Assembly: GCA_019843655.1 (NCBI GenBank)
Contig: JACDQD010000003.1
Location: 8,930,925 to 8,994,924 of the forward strand
From: Lethocerus indicus
Lineage: Eukaryota; Arthropoda; Insecta; Hemiptera; Belostomatidae
Reading direction: 5' to 3'
Length of the DNA stretch: 64,000 bases
The stretch's first letter is position 1. Each line of letters begins with the position of its first letter. Under the pieces are notes generated by a model. That model did no database searches, was not told the origin of the DNA, and worked only from the letters and a program-made list of their open reading frames with translations. Made by a program: the position numbers and the translations under genes. Shown here one piece after another: positions 13,898 to 27,175 of this stretch.

Positions 13898-13900
<3 letters not shown>
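6599..13900. other. Non-coding segment between ratchet points 1 and 2 (left part)
   Basis: No supported gene. It is mostly AT-rich. A CpG-rich patch at about 9,240-9,600 holds an 11-nt YY1/Pho consensus match (separate entry), and GC-richer stretches lie near 10,080-10,160 and 11,450-11,600. A pyrimidine-tract/CAG at 9,101-9,104 followed by GTAAGT at 9,137-9,142 could bound a 32-nt microexon (see findings). A short (GA)n run lies at about 10,647-10,660. No tRNA or transposon ends were recognised. Confidence 0.55.
9373..9383 (-). promoter_or_regulatory. Perfect 11-nt match to YY1/Pho consensus
   Basis: On the minus strand the bases read AAGATGGCGGC, the full vertebrate YY1 consensus and a superset of the GCCAT core bound by insect Pleiohomeotic. 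At equal base frequencies an exact 11-mer is expected about 0.03 times over both strands of 64 kb. It lies in a CpG-rich patch. The ATG inside it opens a frame of only 10 codons. It may mark an enhancer, a Polycomb-response-like element or an unannotated promoter; none is shown directly. Confidence 0.35.

Positions 13901-13936
<36 letters not shown>
13901..13936. repeat. (TA)18 microsatellite
   Basis: A perfect TA dinucleotide tract of 36 nt in an AT-rich stretch, followed by a CACG interruption and further TA-rich sequence to about 13,975. It yields artificial Tyr/Ile alternating frames. Confidence 0.97.
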
Positions 13937-13939
<3 letters not shown>

Positions 13940-16797
13940 GTTTCATATATTATATGTATACTACTATATGGATCATTCTATAGTTTCGTGGATTTTACAG
14001 TACTTTCTAAAGTTGGCTAATTCAGATTCAAGTTCACCTCATCGATTAATCTTTAGTCCAAAGTAATTAATTGCATATATACTGCAAGTTAAATAAATTT
14101 AGAATATACGACAAAGGTTTTTTGAATCCGTCGAGCCAAAAATTAGAACTAAGCACAGCAAAAATTTAAAACATGGGTGCATTCCGTGATTGCTTAAGTT
14201 AACTTAAAGTTTAAACTTTCTAGCAATATTCTAGCTTTGTGTGTAGTAGTGATTGCTGAATTTTGTTATAACATACACGGGCAGTGTTTGAAGGGTATAA
14301 CGCGCGTTAGAACGTTCAAACATATTAGATCTTAACTATTATAGGTGTAAACAGCCCGTCGCGGAGCCGTTGGGCTTCGTATCGCGATCGTCGGCTCGTA
14401 GCCGATTTGATTCTATCTCTCCGAGCTTCGGCCATACTCGGCACTCTGTTCATATCTCAATTGATTTCGCCATTTGCTATTGCTCGGCAATTACGGTGCC
14501 CCCCCCTCTCTCTCCCTCTTCGCAATAACAATAACGATAGACTCACTTCTCACTGCAGCCAATAACAGGGATCGGGGAGGGAATCTCTCGGCCATTGTTA
14601 ACGCGGCCGTGAAATAAATTGGTTCTAACCCCCCGAGCGGCCCGATTTGCATTGTGAGTTGCGAAAACACACTTATTTCAGAGAAACGTTTACATCGATA
14701 TAAAGCCCGAGTTAAACGCGAGATATTTTTACTGTCTTGTTTAATGAGAAAACAAAATGTTATTTGTCCATTTCCGGTGGAAGTAGTGGAGAATTTTCTT
14801 TTGTATACTGAGAATCCTTAAGTGGGTAAATCCTGTCATCAAATCCTGTACTCCTTCTTTATTGCCTATAGTCAGAATAAAATATTCTTCTGAAAATAAT
14901 AATACAAGAAATAGAGCATTAACAAGAGTTCACTATTTATTTTAACACCATTTTTTTATTCTTGCTCTATATAATTATTAACGGTTTGTTGCCAAACATT
15001 CTAATTAATGTCCGTTCTGGGACTTAAATAAAAAAGGCGCGCTTAAAGGCACTATTGGCGTCTCCTCTTATGCATTTGTGCCCGGTATATAAATGAAGGC
15101 GACCGGGTACACGGTTAAAAGCGGCTTACCCTGACCAGAGTGAAAGAGACACAAGCGGCGGTGAGGCGCGACAGTCGGCGGGGGCCAACTTTGCGCAACC
15201 GATTTCTCTGCGTAATCTTTAGGAATTATGTTTTCCCGAGCTGTTCCCTGAGGACCGGGGGGGGGGCCGGGCTGGAGAAACGTTCTAATCGCGTATCGCC
15301 TACTGACGATATCTACGGAACTACTAACGATATCCCAGCTAACAGCCCGGTGTCCGATTAGAAAAATCTGTCCGTCTCTCCACTTTATTATCCAGCCCGA
15401 TAAAAAGCCCGACAACAGCAAAACGGTTGTCATTTTATAATTTCACCCCGTCCCTTACCTACGGGGCAATAAATACCCTTTTCCCCGTTCCTTGAGGGAC
15501 GATTTCGATCCCACTCGGTGTGTATTTATGTATTAATATAAACCTCGGTTTTGTATAGTTGAGTAAATTCTTATGGTAATCCACTGACATTTGTAGCCGA
15601 GTGAAATACTGTTGGACCGGACTTATACCATTTACTATTGAATAGTCCACTCATTTGTTTCAACATTTGGCATGCGAACAGAGCCAACTTTGACCCGACG
15701 CCAATAAATCTGGAGACTGGTTTTCGAAAGACAGGAAAGTGTAATATGGAGAAAAACATACGAAAGGCACAAATAGGCAGTTTCTTTTGCCCTGGAACTT
15801 CGGTCGGTCGGTCGGGTAGAAGTTCCCGCGAAATGTTGAAAAACTCGAATTGGCCTATTGCGCCGGGTCCGATATTCCAGAATTTATGTTCCCTCAGGAC
15901 TATTAAGCGGGTTGGTTTAATCGATGCTTGCCCTTTCCAGTGTACCGGTACAATCGCTCATTCGGACGTATTGCAATTGTCCCCGGCCGCAATTACGATA
16001 AATAAAGTGATAACCCGAATGCAAATATGCAAAATAACAGTGTATACCGTGTCCGGGTGATGATGTCACCAAGCCCGGTGGCCTCCGCTAGAATATTTAT
16101 TGACGTTACGTTAAAAGGCGCAGCGTTATATTTTCTATAAATTCTAAATTAAGCCGGTCCCTGTGAAAGTTAATTCATGATTATTAAAAATAATTCAGGA
16201 TTCAAAAGGAAAATTGGATAATATTTACATTTCTTATTTTCAATTGATTAATTTATTAGAATTTGAGATTCGCCTTGTTTATCAGGAGTTTTTCAGTATT
16301 CCATGCAATATTCTAACTGTATAGATTCAAAACTTTGAAAACTAGGTATAGGCAGTCTATATAATTTATGTAATGTTTAACTAATTATAAAAGAATTATA
16401 GCAAGTTATAATTGTTAATGTATACATTTGCGTTGAATAAAATGTTTCGACTGGAGATTTAGAGACGTTATGGCCGTTCTGGTCGTCAAAATAAAATTAA
16501 TTTGGAAATTAAATATTTGTGTCTTTCATTCCCGAAAATATTGGCGCCTGGCATTATCTACCGCAGGTGGGTACTGAAATGTGATCGGGTGCACACTATT
16601 AGAACCGTTTTAGTATCTCCCTACTTTCCTATGTAATAGAATTTTAACTTCCGAAGGTCCTCCAAACGTCAATTAAAGTGAAATCCATCAATCGTGGTAG
16701 GCCGAACGGTTTCTTAATTTCGAAATCCTAGTTACGAAATTGCGAAAGCAAGTACGAGGCATTTACACAGGGATTGCCTCGGGGCGAAGTGAAATAG
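13937..16797. other. Non-coding segment between (TA)n and ratchet point 2
   Basis: No supported gene. A GC-rich patch lies at 15,120-15,300, including a run of ten G at 15,257-15,266. A run of eight C at 14,499-14,506 is followed by a short CT-rich tract. A short tandem GGTC run lies near 15,803. Nothing else stands out. Confidence 0.55.
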
Positions 16798-16803
16798 TAC
16801 TAA

Positions 16804-16838
16804 TGCTAACGTCTTTTTTTTGTTCTGTTACAGGTAAG
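16804..16838 (+). promoter_or_regulatory. Recursive-splicing ratchet point 2
   Basis: TGCTAAC at 16804-16810 (preceded by overlapping TACTAAT at 16798-16804) is a strong branch-point match. A T-rich tract follows, ending in TTACAG at 16833, and GTAAG starts at 16834. The branch A (16809) is 24 nt from the AG. The sequence around the splice junction closely resembles that of ratchet point 1 (both end TTGTTACAG or TGTTACAG before GTAAG). Confidence 0.82.
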
Positions 16839-16891
16839 GCCATTCCCATTTTGATACACCTATTGCGAGGAACAAGTGTGTGCGTTTGTTT
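16834..16891 (+). other. Predicted cryptic RS-exon 2 (58 nt)
   Basis: Runs from the regenerated GTAAG to a strong 5' splice site GTAAGT at 16892-16897. One reading phase is open and two are closed by stops within the first 21 nt. It shows no resemblance to a known protein segment. Its likely role is exon definition of ratchet point 2. Confidence 0.65.
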
Positions 16892-18098
16892 GTAAGTAGC
16901 TGCAGTTTATTTTTAAACATTCCACGCCCCGTACATTTTCTATTGTTTTGTGCCTTTCCTTCGCCTTGATATCCCGCTGACTCTGCAGATGAATATCTCG
17001 CATCAAATTACCGTCCGTTATATCGTGTCATCGGTAAAACCTTTGTTCAGCACGATCGCGTTCCGCTTCATTAAACCTGATGGAGAAACATCGATTTTCA
17101 TCTTAAATATGTAAGTTACCTTCGATGGTCTGTTCGGTAGAAGAAACAGAAGGAAATAAATTTATTTTATATATCTACTATTATTTATATTAGAACACCG
17201 TTTGAGTAATATATTAATTTCAATAAAGTTTTAATTCAGTATTAATAATATGGCTTCCTACTGGTACAGGTCCGTCGAATCTGCGCATTGTGCAAAATGA
17301 TATTGTTTTATTATTATAAACCTAATTTTTTCTCTATTATAATCACTCCGTGAATGCAATACATTGTAATTCCAAATTGCAAGTCTCAGTTGACTATAAT
17401 ACCAATAGTGATAATATTTTAGACGAATGAAATAGGATTATATAGTTGCGATCGGCGCAATCTGTTCTCTCCGGTATTGCGGAGTCCGCATTGAATTAAC
17501 TCGATCAAGGTAACCGGTAATAATGGCGCCTGTGTTATATCGGTCGTGTCGTGAATTCTAATTCTCCGCATCCTTTCGATCGCTCTGTCATAATAATAAC
17601 TTCTGTTTGCGATAACGAGGCACACGGTGCCGACTGAAATCCATTGTCGTCACTGAAAAACTCATGCGATTCGGCGATAAATAAATCCCAATTTCTAACT
17701 ATCATCTGTTGTCCTAGTCGTTTGGAATGGACTTTTGATATTCTCACGATTCGCGACCCTTTTTTTTGTTTTACAATTATCCTGCATTAATGGCAAAAGT
17801 ACAAACACGAAAGTCTTTATTATAAAATCCTTTGAAAATGTGAAATTATGGTAGAAACTTTTTTTTAGAATTGTCTGCAAAATCGAATTTGTTTTAGTAC
17901 GCTTATATCCAATAGCCCCGTACAGTTGGGAGTCTGGCTCCCGTAAGGCGATCAGGAGGCAAACCTGAACCCTGCGGAATGTAGCCTCTCCGTCTTCTCT
18001 CTTTCTCTTTCTAGCTCCCTCTTCTTTCATGTTCTCTCTCTCTCACTTGTAATCTGAACCGGAATCTTGAGTTTCTGTTTCCACCTTCGAAAGCCACT

Positions 18099-18124
18099 CT
18101 CCTTCTCCTCCTCCTCCTCCTCTC
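18099..18124. repeat. (CTC)n triplet repeat
   Basis: A short, nearly perfect CTC/TCC triplet tract at the end of a pyrimidine-rich stretch that begins near 17,990. Confidence 0.9.
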
Positions 18125-19242
18125 GTCGGTTCTTTAAATCGTCGCACTCTTTAAATTGACCCGAAGGACACCGCGCGTCTGACCACGTTTTGTACCCTGT
18201 CCAGGATTGCCGTCATATTTTCATCAGGTGGACCAAGGTTGTGTTGTCCAAATACGTTGTAAAAGTAGGTTTTTGACTGTTGCGTAGTCGGCTGTTTTAA
18301 AATTTATTTCACGCGCGCGAGATAAGGAATACGTACAGTGTTTTATAACGAGTAGACTGTGCCAAGAACGATTTTAAGTATTGCACTTTTGAGTCTTGAA
18401 ATTCAGTTAGCGGATCGCAATGAAAGTCAATAATTTTTCCTCGAATAGAGACACTGCGCACCTGTCTGCCCACATGCACGTGTTGTGCGCTTCTCGCACG
18501 TGTCGTCACAATAAATTGTTGGCGAGATATGAAATGCACGTTTCTCCCTTATTGAACTAACAGCACATTTGACCTCTCGGCTTTCTGTCCTCGCTATGAT
18601 ATGTTCGTGTCAGAACATCGTCTTTTCCCAATATAGACAGAGTATAACGTAGTTTCGGATATTAACATGCAGGTTTGAGTTAACCCCCCTCATGGCCGTC
18701 CTACTACTTCTAGCATAGAGTTGCTGTGGACAAATAACAAATTTAACATTCGAATGTTGTAGAATTAAAGCACGATTGGCCACAGGTTCTGTTCAGTTTT
18801 GTTGAACGAAAAATCACTCACGTTCTATAGTACATGTTGTACTGTACAGTAGTAGGTTTATTCTACCATAGCCAGCACAATTCCTTAGCCAGAGGACCTA
18901 ATGATACAAGAAATCAGACGAGTTGTTATAGCATACAATTAATTAATAGTAGTAGTAGCAGCAGACATAATTTCCAGACACACGGGGCTGTTCGTGAAGA
19001 AGCTGCCGGTCTAAATTCGAGTGCTCGCTCGGATATAAAATTCGGGTTTAATTGAGGCGTTGAAAAAAGGCAGGGCCTTGGGTGTTCTGGTGGATGGGGG
19101 AGGGTGGAGGGGTGAGGGGTGGGCGCTCTTAACCGGACTCCCGCTGCGTTAAGCCGGGTCCCAGTGCCGCGTGTTTGCCGCTGGAGGTGGCTGTGGCGTG
19201 CTCGCCAGGGTCGTTGACTCAACTATACTAGTAGCACTGGAG

Positions 19243-19283
19243 CCACCACCACCACCTCCTCCTCCTCCTCCTCATCCTCCTCC
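19243..19283. repeat. Compound (CCA)n-(CCT)n triplet repeat
   Basis: CCA triplets change directly into CCT triplets with a single CAT interruption. The tract gives a polyproline run in one frame, but that frame has no splice support and is not called coding. Confidence 0.93.
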
Positions 19284-22200
19284 GCATCTCGGCCATGGCT
19301 GCTTATCCACCTTGTTTTCCCACTCGGCTACCCGCCGCCCCTCCTTCACATCTCGTCTTCTCCGATGGCCGCACCCCGCCCGGATAACCACTTCGCGTCG
19401 GTCTCCCTCTATTTAGTTACCATTACGCGGGGTGGTATCCTCCCAGAAACACTATCCTCAGGACCAATAGTATGCCGAGGCCAGATGTCAAGACTGAATT
19501 CATTTGCACCGGCGATGATTTTGCACCGCTAGCTTATTTTATTGTCCTTCTTCATTATTGCGTCGTCCTGTTTTATTACCCCAAGGGCCATAGTACGACG
19601 AACGACCGAGTAAATAGCGAATTGCGTTAGACCTTCTGCACGTTCTGTTTAATGGTTACTTGGCCAGTGCCGAAATACGCTAGTCATCATGATAAATCAC
19701 CGCGTTGAGTTCGAGTAAGAAATAATTGCCTACTATAATTGCCTACTATAACCTAATTTGAGTTATCCTTTAGTATTGCAAATTTCAACTGCGATAACAG
19801 CTTTTCAAACCTGAAATCTAGGGTTGGAACTTGCCCAGCCTAGTTCCAAGTAGGCTTTGAATGTCTACTACAGCATATATTATTTATAATAATGCACTGA
19901 AAACTCTGTCTTATACCAGCAGTATGCGTATTCAGCAGTGGGGCGTTTTGAAAGATCCGGCGGTCCCCAAATGGATAATGGCCCGATAATTCGAGTCGAC
20001 GCCTCTACACTAACTCTAAACTGTAGAAGATAAAATTAAGGACAACTTTTTTTGCGTTTTTCATGATAACTTCCCAAGTCAAGACTCATCATCAGGCTTT
20101 TGTATCCCGAGCTTATTTTATTGTACTTTTATTATTATAGCTTTATTACTGGTGTTGAATTTCCTCGCGGATGCGTTATGGCAGATAAATCAGATTTGTA
20201 ACGGCCGAGGGTGCTACGGGGGAAACGCGGTCGGAGGAAACCGTAAAGTGCACCAGGGTTTTATTGTCCGGAATGCTCGTAGAAGGACTAGGCGGAATGG
20301 GGCTGACGCTGAGCTTTCCTAATGAATGGCTAGGAGAAAGACCACCAACAAAGAGTGGAACCTGTGTCTGTTTAAGGACTCTGGAATGACCTCGTTCTCG
20401 TTGCATTTTGCGACATCCCAGACTCGTCCCCCGGCGAAATCTCCAGCTTTCTTCCTTTATTTGTGCAGTCTCCGGATAGGCAGAATATTACATACAATAT
20501 GCGTATATTTAATGAGAGCTAGAATAATTACACATAGTCTAAAACACATTATTTTGGGACCATAGGTGTTTACAGATCGAATCTTATAAATTTGTTCGTC
20601 AAAACTCATTTGCTTGCTATTTGCATGCATGGTGTCCTCTGCTGTAGTTCGATTGGAAACGGAACTGGAATTGTTTCGGATTCCTACTTTTAAATTGTAT
20701 TTGCTCGTCTCCTTTGTCCCTATCAAAAGTGGGACGTGGACTCGGGCAGTCGGTTGGCCAGACAAAACGGTACTCATGACCTGAAGATTGGCTCCTATCG
20801 AGGGGTCGGCTGCGTTAAAGATTTTAAATTTTAGCTCATTTGACTCTCTCCTCGTTGTTTTTACCTCGAGTGGCCGGCTTTCTTCTTCAACTGCCGAGTT
20901 CTATTGGTACGTTTGTGGAGTGAATGGTGTGGGGCGTGATCTCTGGAAGTTTTTTCTTCTAATAAAGAAGTCTATCAGTGGTATCGTCAAGTTATTAATT
21001 ACAACTAACATGTCTCCAAACATATCACACGGCTGAGGAGTTTAGAAAGTTAAAAACAGTCCTGGTAAGCATAGGGACATATTAATTGGGCTAATGATGA
21101 ATTCAGCCATCCTGGTGTAATTGATTCCGTATTGTCAATTTTTAATTACAATTCATTTATTGAAAAACCTCGCCTGTCTCTTGGAAACGATTAAAATTGG
21201 CTCATTGCTAGGGGCCTCGTGAGGCGTATATAATAGTTTTATAAAGATCAAAAATCCTAAACTGATATTCACGCGGTGGCCAGCAAAGGTTTGTGATAAC
21301 TTTACTAGTGCGGTTTTCTTTCTCGAATTGCGTTTAAGGCGTTAAATTATGAACGATTGAGTTATGATATGTGACGGTAGTTGGTAGCGGCGGGCGGACA
21401 CCATCTCCAGAAGTTAAAATTCTGTCCAGTTGATTAGGACATCAGTGTACTAAGTTATTACTGAGGTTTAATACCGGAAACATTCACAAATACCACCCGG
21501 AAAAGGGGATGAACTAAAAAAAACATGTAGTAAGCTTGTGAGGGTACAGTGAGAGTACCATAACTGTGCATACTTGATGCGCCCTCTGCGAACCGACGTG
21601 TACCTGTCCTGCTAACTGTTGACCTATGGTCCAGCCGACATCGGTCATAGCTTAGTGAGGGGAGAACTCAAGAGTGACGATATACTCGCGTTTCATCGCC
21701 GGTCGCAAACCGTTAGAAACTCTTCAGTAATCTGTCACTGTTACTGTTCGGTTGTAACTAATAAGCAGTTGTAGGTAATTGTTGCGTTCGAGTTTATCGC
21801 CATTACATCGCGCTTCCCGGTAATAGTTTACCGGTCTCGCGTTAACAATTTATAGATCGACTCCACTGGTAATTTCCGCGCTGAAGTTAGTTCAATATTA
21901 AAATTGTTGTTGTGGTCCCCCCTACAACGCCGGTCTGTAATTAGAATTTTCATAGTCACATCGTAAAACCGGTTGGCGATCGGTGATCTCGGCACCGAAG
22001 CAAACCAGTTTCTGTTGTATGGGAGGGGGGGGGCCATGCCGCTCCACAAATGCGAGTGGTCTCCACTCCGCCGCCCCCCAGATGTTAGGCCAAATTGAAT
22101 TTTCCTTTCTTTTGCGAGCCCAACCGATGGGTTTTATTAACGGCTGGGCATCATATCGCCGTAAAAATTATTACCGCTATTTATTGCCGCCCCCCCGTAA

Positions 22201-24186
22201 AATTAACGAAACGAATAAAACCCGGAGGCGTGTACGCGCTCATGGAATGCACACCAAACCCCCCCCCTCAGACCACCCACAGGAAGCTATTTGAATTGTT
22301 TGCAATAAATTTGGCTGTTATAATTTCAATACTATGCGACGAATCGGTGCTTGATGACGGTATCTGATTAATATATTATTTAGGCCCCCTGAACTTCGGT
22401 TGGAAACTTTGCAAGATTTTATTGCTGTTGATGGGCCATCTTAAATGGCTTATACGTAATAAAATGTTTAATATTTCTGCAATAGAATGGGACGATGAAG
22501 AAGCAGATTAGTAATCAGAAAGTTTTATTTAAAAAAAATACAATGTAGGCTTGCCTACACAATTGCAGTTATTCAAAATTCTATTACAACGCTATATGAT
22601 TCCAATAACGGTAGGAAGCCGTAAAATACTCCAGGTGGGGGCAAGCCTCCACATATTCGCCCACGCTTGAATTTCGAAAATCATACCAGAATTTTCGGAA
22701 ACTGAAAATTGCAGCCGCTCCTTATTTCTCCCTCCCCTGGTTGTGCCAATTCGTTTACGGCATTCACGTTACCAAATAAAAATTGTCGATCAAAATACAA
22801 CACTGTATTTTGAGAACGGCCGACAGATACTAGACTGCAGGATTTTTTCGCGCTTTATTTTCTCCGCGCTATATAATTTACTGTAAGATACAAAGTGTGT
22901 GCATGTGTGCGATCGGGTATTATAATCCAACGCCACTTATATGAATCCGTGATAGATCGAAGAGCGCGAGGGCTCGTTTCTAGGCGAGGTTCAGTAATAT
23001 TAACCCTATTAGTAGCAGCTCTTCAGAAACGCAAGTTTCAGATCCGCGTTTTCAGTAATCTTCAGGCACTCCCAACGATTCCGGTTGTACGGACTGTAAT
23101 TATATTGCTGCTGATACCTCTCCGCCCAATCGCCGAGTGAAGGATCAGACGATTATATACGTTTAAGTCGGGGCCAGTTTCCTTGTTACAGTTGTGCCAT
23201 TACATTCAGCCGGCAAATGGAAAGGCGTTGCCTGCCGACCGTCTCAATTACGAGACCTTGTAACGTCCGTGCTCCCCTTCAATAAATCATCCCGGTACAA
23301 CAAAATCCCGGTTTTGGATTTACGGTCAGAAATAAACATTTACTTTGGACATCGAATGGTAATATCCAAATAATAATTTTTTGATTCGCTGGACGCCAAA
23401 ATAGGAGAATAACATTATTGTAAGCATAACCTTTCAATATAATCCTGTGAGTGAAGAAACAATGCACAACCCATCGTATTATTCAGAATATGAATTTATG
23501 ATTTTTATGGCGAAAAACGAGCTTTCGAGAGTCCGATTATAAACCTTGATGTGCTGATATTTTATTGAAGTTAGATGTAAAACAGATAATGAAATATTTT
23601 TATGACAGAAATGAATGTAATTTTCATCAGTATCCGGACATCCGCAGTGCTGTACAGTGATGCGGTATTGTTCTCAGTAAATATTATAAAATGGGCAATA
23701 CGAAATTGTGTCTCTCGAGTGGTTGGTTTAACTCGCGGATTTTCAGGAAGAAGCTCGAGATGAAGACTTACGACCGAGAGAGGAGGGCAAAGAACGTTTT
23801 ATTTGAACAGTGGACGGGTAGATAAGATCGTCCGAAATGTTGTGGGGGCTTGTTAGGAAAGAAAAGCCGCCAGAACTGGTAACGGGAGGGCATAAATTTT
23901 TGGTGCGGTGCCGCTTTTACTTCCACTTTCTAGGCGCTACAGGAAGGTCTCGACTTTTTGAAAACCCCCCCACCTCCCGCCCGCCCTCTCTTATCGCGCG
24001 GCCCGCACCTTGGCGGTTTTCCCTGCAAAGCCGCAGCGGAAAATGAAACTCCGAGATGAATTTCACGCCCCACGAATTCACTCGACTGAGGACTACCCGT
24101 ATTGCGGTCCAGGGTGGCTGCGGGGTCGCCCTCGCGTTCCCATATGGCGTCTGTTGTGACACTCGGGGTCAAGATTGGAACGCGGT

Positions 24187-24287
24187 CCTTCCCTCCTTTC
24201 TCTCAGCCGCCTCCTTCTCTCCCTCCTTCTCTCGCGCTCTCTCTCTTTCTCTCTCTCCGTTATCTTTTTCTCCCGCTCTCTTCTTTC
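24187..24287. repeat. CT-rich low-complexity tract
   Basis: About 100 nt of almost pure pyrimidine on the + strand, with (CT)n runs. It lies at the right edge of a GC-rich patch. Confidence 0.85.
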
Positions 24288-27151
24288 GGTGAGAAAACGA
24301 TAGAGTAAGTGGGAGGCCGACTTTCACGAGTGGGCCTCTCCATCTGCCTTATTTTTCTTCGTCTCACTTAAAATCCTGAGATCTCCTCTCGAATGTCTTC
24401 GGGTGGTGAATTTTCGGAATTCTCAGGATCCTTCTGTAATAAATCGCAATCAATTCTATTGCCGTACAATGAAAACGCGTTGATAAATGTTTCAAACTTA
24501 CTGCATAAACACCATCTAACTTGCATTTGCCTTGTTGCATAAATCCATCGGTACGGTTATTTCGAACGATTTTATATTCTTCCGAATTGGATAAATTATA
24601 GGAAATGCTAATCACAAGTTCGAACGTCTTAATGCGTCGAATATTATAGGATCTTTAAGACCTGTATTGTACAGTCTGTGTTACATCCCGGCCCATGCGG
24701 ATTTAGGACAGAAATAGTAAATTCCATTCTGATTGTTGAACCCCATATACGATCTCTACATTTACATTTCATAATTATATTTCAATTACCGCTGTGACGT
24801 TCGTTCCGACAGTCTCAGTTCGGCCTATTGTCAAACGCTTAGTCACATTGCCATTTCCGAACTTATGTATATGGCGCGGCCTATGCTGACCGTCGGGAAG
24901 AGTGGACTTCCTGCCCTTTGCCGGCAACTGTTACTCATTAAGCCTGTTCTGCCATTGCCGTTTCCAGCTGTTTTATTTTCGCAGTATCACATTTCTTTGC
25001 CCGCAAGCTGATAAATGTTTACCAATCTTGAACAGAATTTCATTGCGGATCATTAACACTTCACGCTGTAAAATATTCATTTTCGGTTACATCACCCGTT
25101 TCTTGTTGTTTTTTATCGATATTGCCGCAATTTTCGGTAGGATAACTTTGCGGTCGGTCCAAGTGATCTGTAACAAATATAGTAGTCGGTTTCCAGGTTG
25201 GCATGCGAATGATTTTTGCCTTAGTTAATTTCGCGTATGTTTCTTCATGCAACTTTTTCTTTTCAGTCTCTTCTTGGGAATAGCTCGGCTGTTGTATTTT
25301 CATACCTCAAAACCGAACAGGCTGTACGATAGTAGAGCTTGGGGTGTAATAACATAATTTTTGGTGAAATCACGAAGGCGGGCCTCTCTGCGGGGTGCTA
25401 GAGCAGTAGGGGAGGTAGAGTGTAGGGTCTTTTTTGCCGGCCACCTTTACCCCCCCCTGGGGTCGCAAGTGTCTGTCTTATGAGAGTTGGGTAAGAAGGG
25501 GAGGAGCCCTTCTCCAGGAAACACCCTGGTCTCCCTCAGAACAGGTGTTAGGTTTAGATCTTAGGGAAGATTCCGTTTTTTCTCCCCCACGTATTCCTAC
25601 CGGCTGTTCACCGGAATATTTTCCACCCCACTTTGACCGCTGCAGTTCTATAACAAAACCTGATAATAGGGAAGAAAATGCCCAGTATTTGAATTTGCAA
25701 TTTGTTGGCCTCATCCAGGTCCAAAATTCTGGAATAGATCATTAGTCTGCATAATCGCGCTGGTCTTACAGCGGATGGAACTCCGTTTGATGTATACGAG
25801 TCGGACGACCCTGCAGCGCTGTTTAATTGAAGGTGTACGGGAAATAAAACCTGGGACGAAATGGGATAAGCCGTAGGGGAAAATAAACTTCAGCGCCCGT
25901 GTCTGAGCTCGGCGGAGTGAGAAAATACAACTATCGGTGGAGGCATTCCGTCACGTAGGAGGGCCATGCGGGTACCACACCGCGAGACACTGGCCGCTTG
26001 CAAATTTCACTCGACCGAGTTTCCCGCCCGTCGAAACTCGACTCTGTTCTTAACCTTAAAGCGAAGAATGGTTCTTCATTTTAGACTTTAGGCTTTTACT
26101 GCCAGTCGTAAGAGAAACGTGAAGATGGCAGTCCAACTCGTCGTTTACATCGAGGCTTAGTCACGTAGTACCTGCTTAAATCCAGATTTATCGAATTATC
26201 ATAGAATTATAAGCTGTCGAAGGGACGATACTTGAACTCACCCTAGTTAAACTTGTTGCAATTATTTCCCTAATGTTCTCCCTTTAGTCATTATACAGGC
26301 AGGTGTCAATGATACCTTAAAATTTCCCCGTTCTCGTAGGTTTGTCGGCGGGTGTTTCCGGGTTGTCTCGAAACGCTTCCACCGCTTTATTTTCCCTTCC
26401 CCCTGTCATTACTCTTCACCGGTTCAGGAATTTCGATCGGTCAGCCCGTCGTCCCGTCAATTACGAACTCCTGTTTGTCCACGAGTCGTTCATTATTCAA
26501 ATTACAAGCTCCGACCGTTCCCGGCATTTACCGGCTACCCGTGTACCTATCGGCCAGTCTTAAGTATAATCAATTATAACGGTAGAAATTATATCATTTG
26601 TACCGTTGTTTGTAGAATTCTATGTTTTTCGACTCAAATCGGCCGATCCATGATTTCAACAGTGGATGCGTATGTATTAAATGTAGCATTTCGATAAATA
26701 TCTTTGATTTCTGATCGTAGAAAAAATTCTGTTCGATTAAGGCCTGAAAATACACTACACAATTGAGAGAAGCCCTACTTTTTATTCTACCACTATTATT
26801 ATTAGTTGATAAATTGGAGAAAGATTTCAGATTCTGTACGCTTCTTCAAATTTCTTCTTTTACCGCTTTTTTCCGATAATCTTTCCGGCCCCGTTATTCG
26901 GCCACGGGGGTTGTCGCATTCGGCTCTCTACGTCGGGTCCTTTACTCTCTTCGTTGGAGGGATAAAAGAAAAGAAATCTCGCCCATTGTTCGGTCTCGCC
27001 CGGTCGCTCCCGATAAACCACCGGCCGGCAAACAAATCGGTTCGCCCCGATAACGTCCTCACCGGGTCCTTTTGGCCGAAAAGACGTCCCCTTGGGCTTG
27101 ATTTATAACGGCCGTATTTTGTTGATCGAGCCCGTTTTATCGCCGTCAATT

Positions 27152-27175
27152 GCACACACCCGCACACACACACAC
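27152..27175. repeat. (CA)n interrupted microsatellite
   Basis: Short CA tract broken once by CCG. Confidence 0.85.

Noticed and set aside
26320..26345. TAG|GTTTGT in the long 17 kb interval
   Set aside because: Good pyrimidine tract but GTTTGT is a poor 5' splice site.
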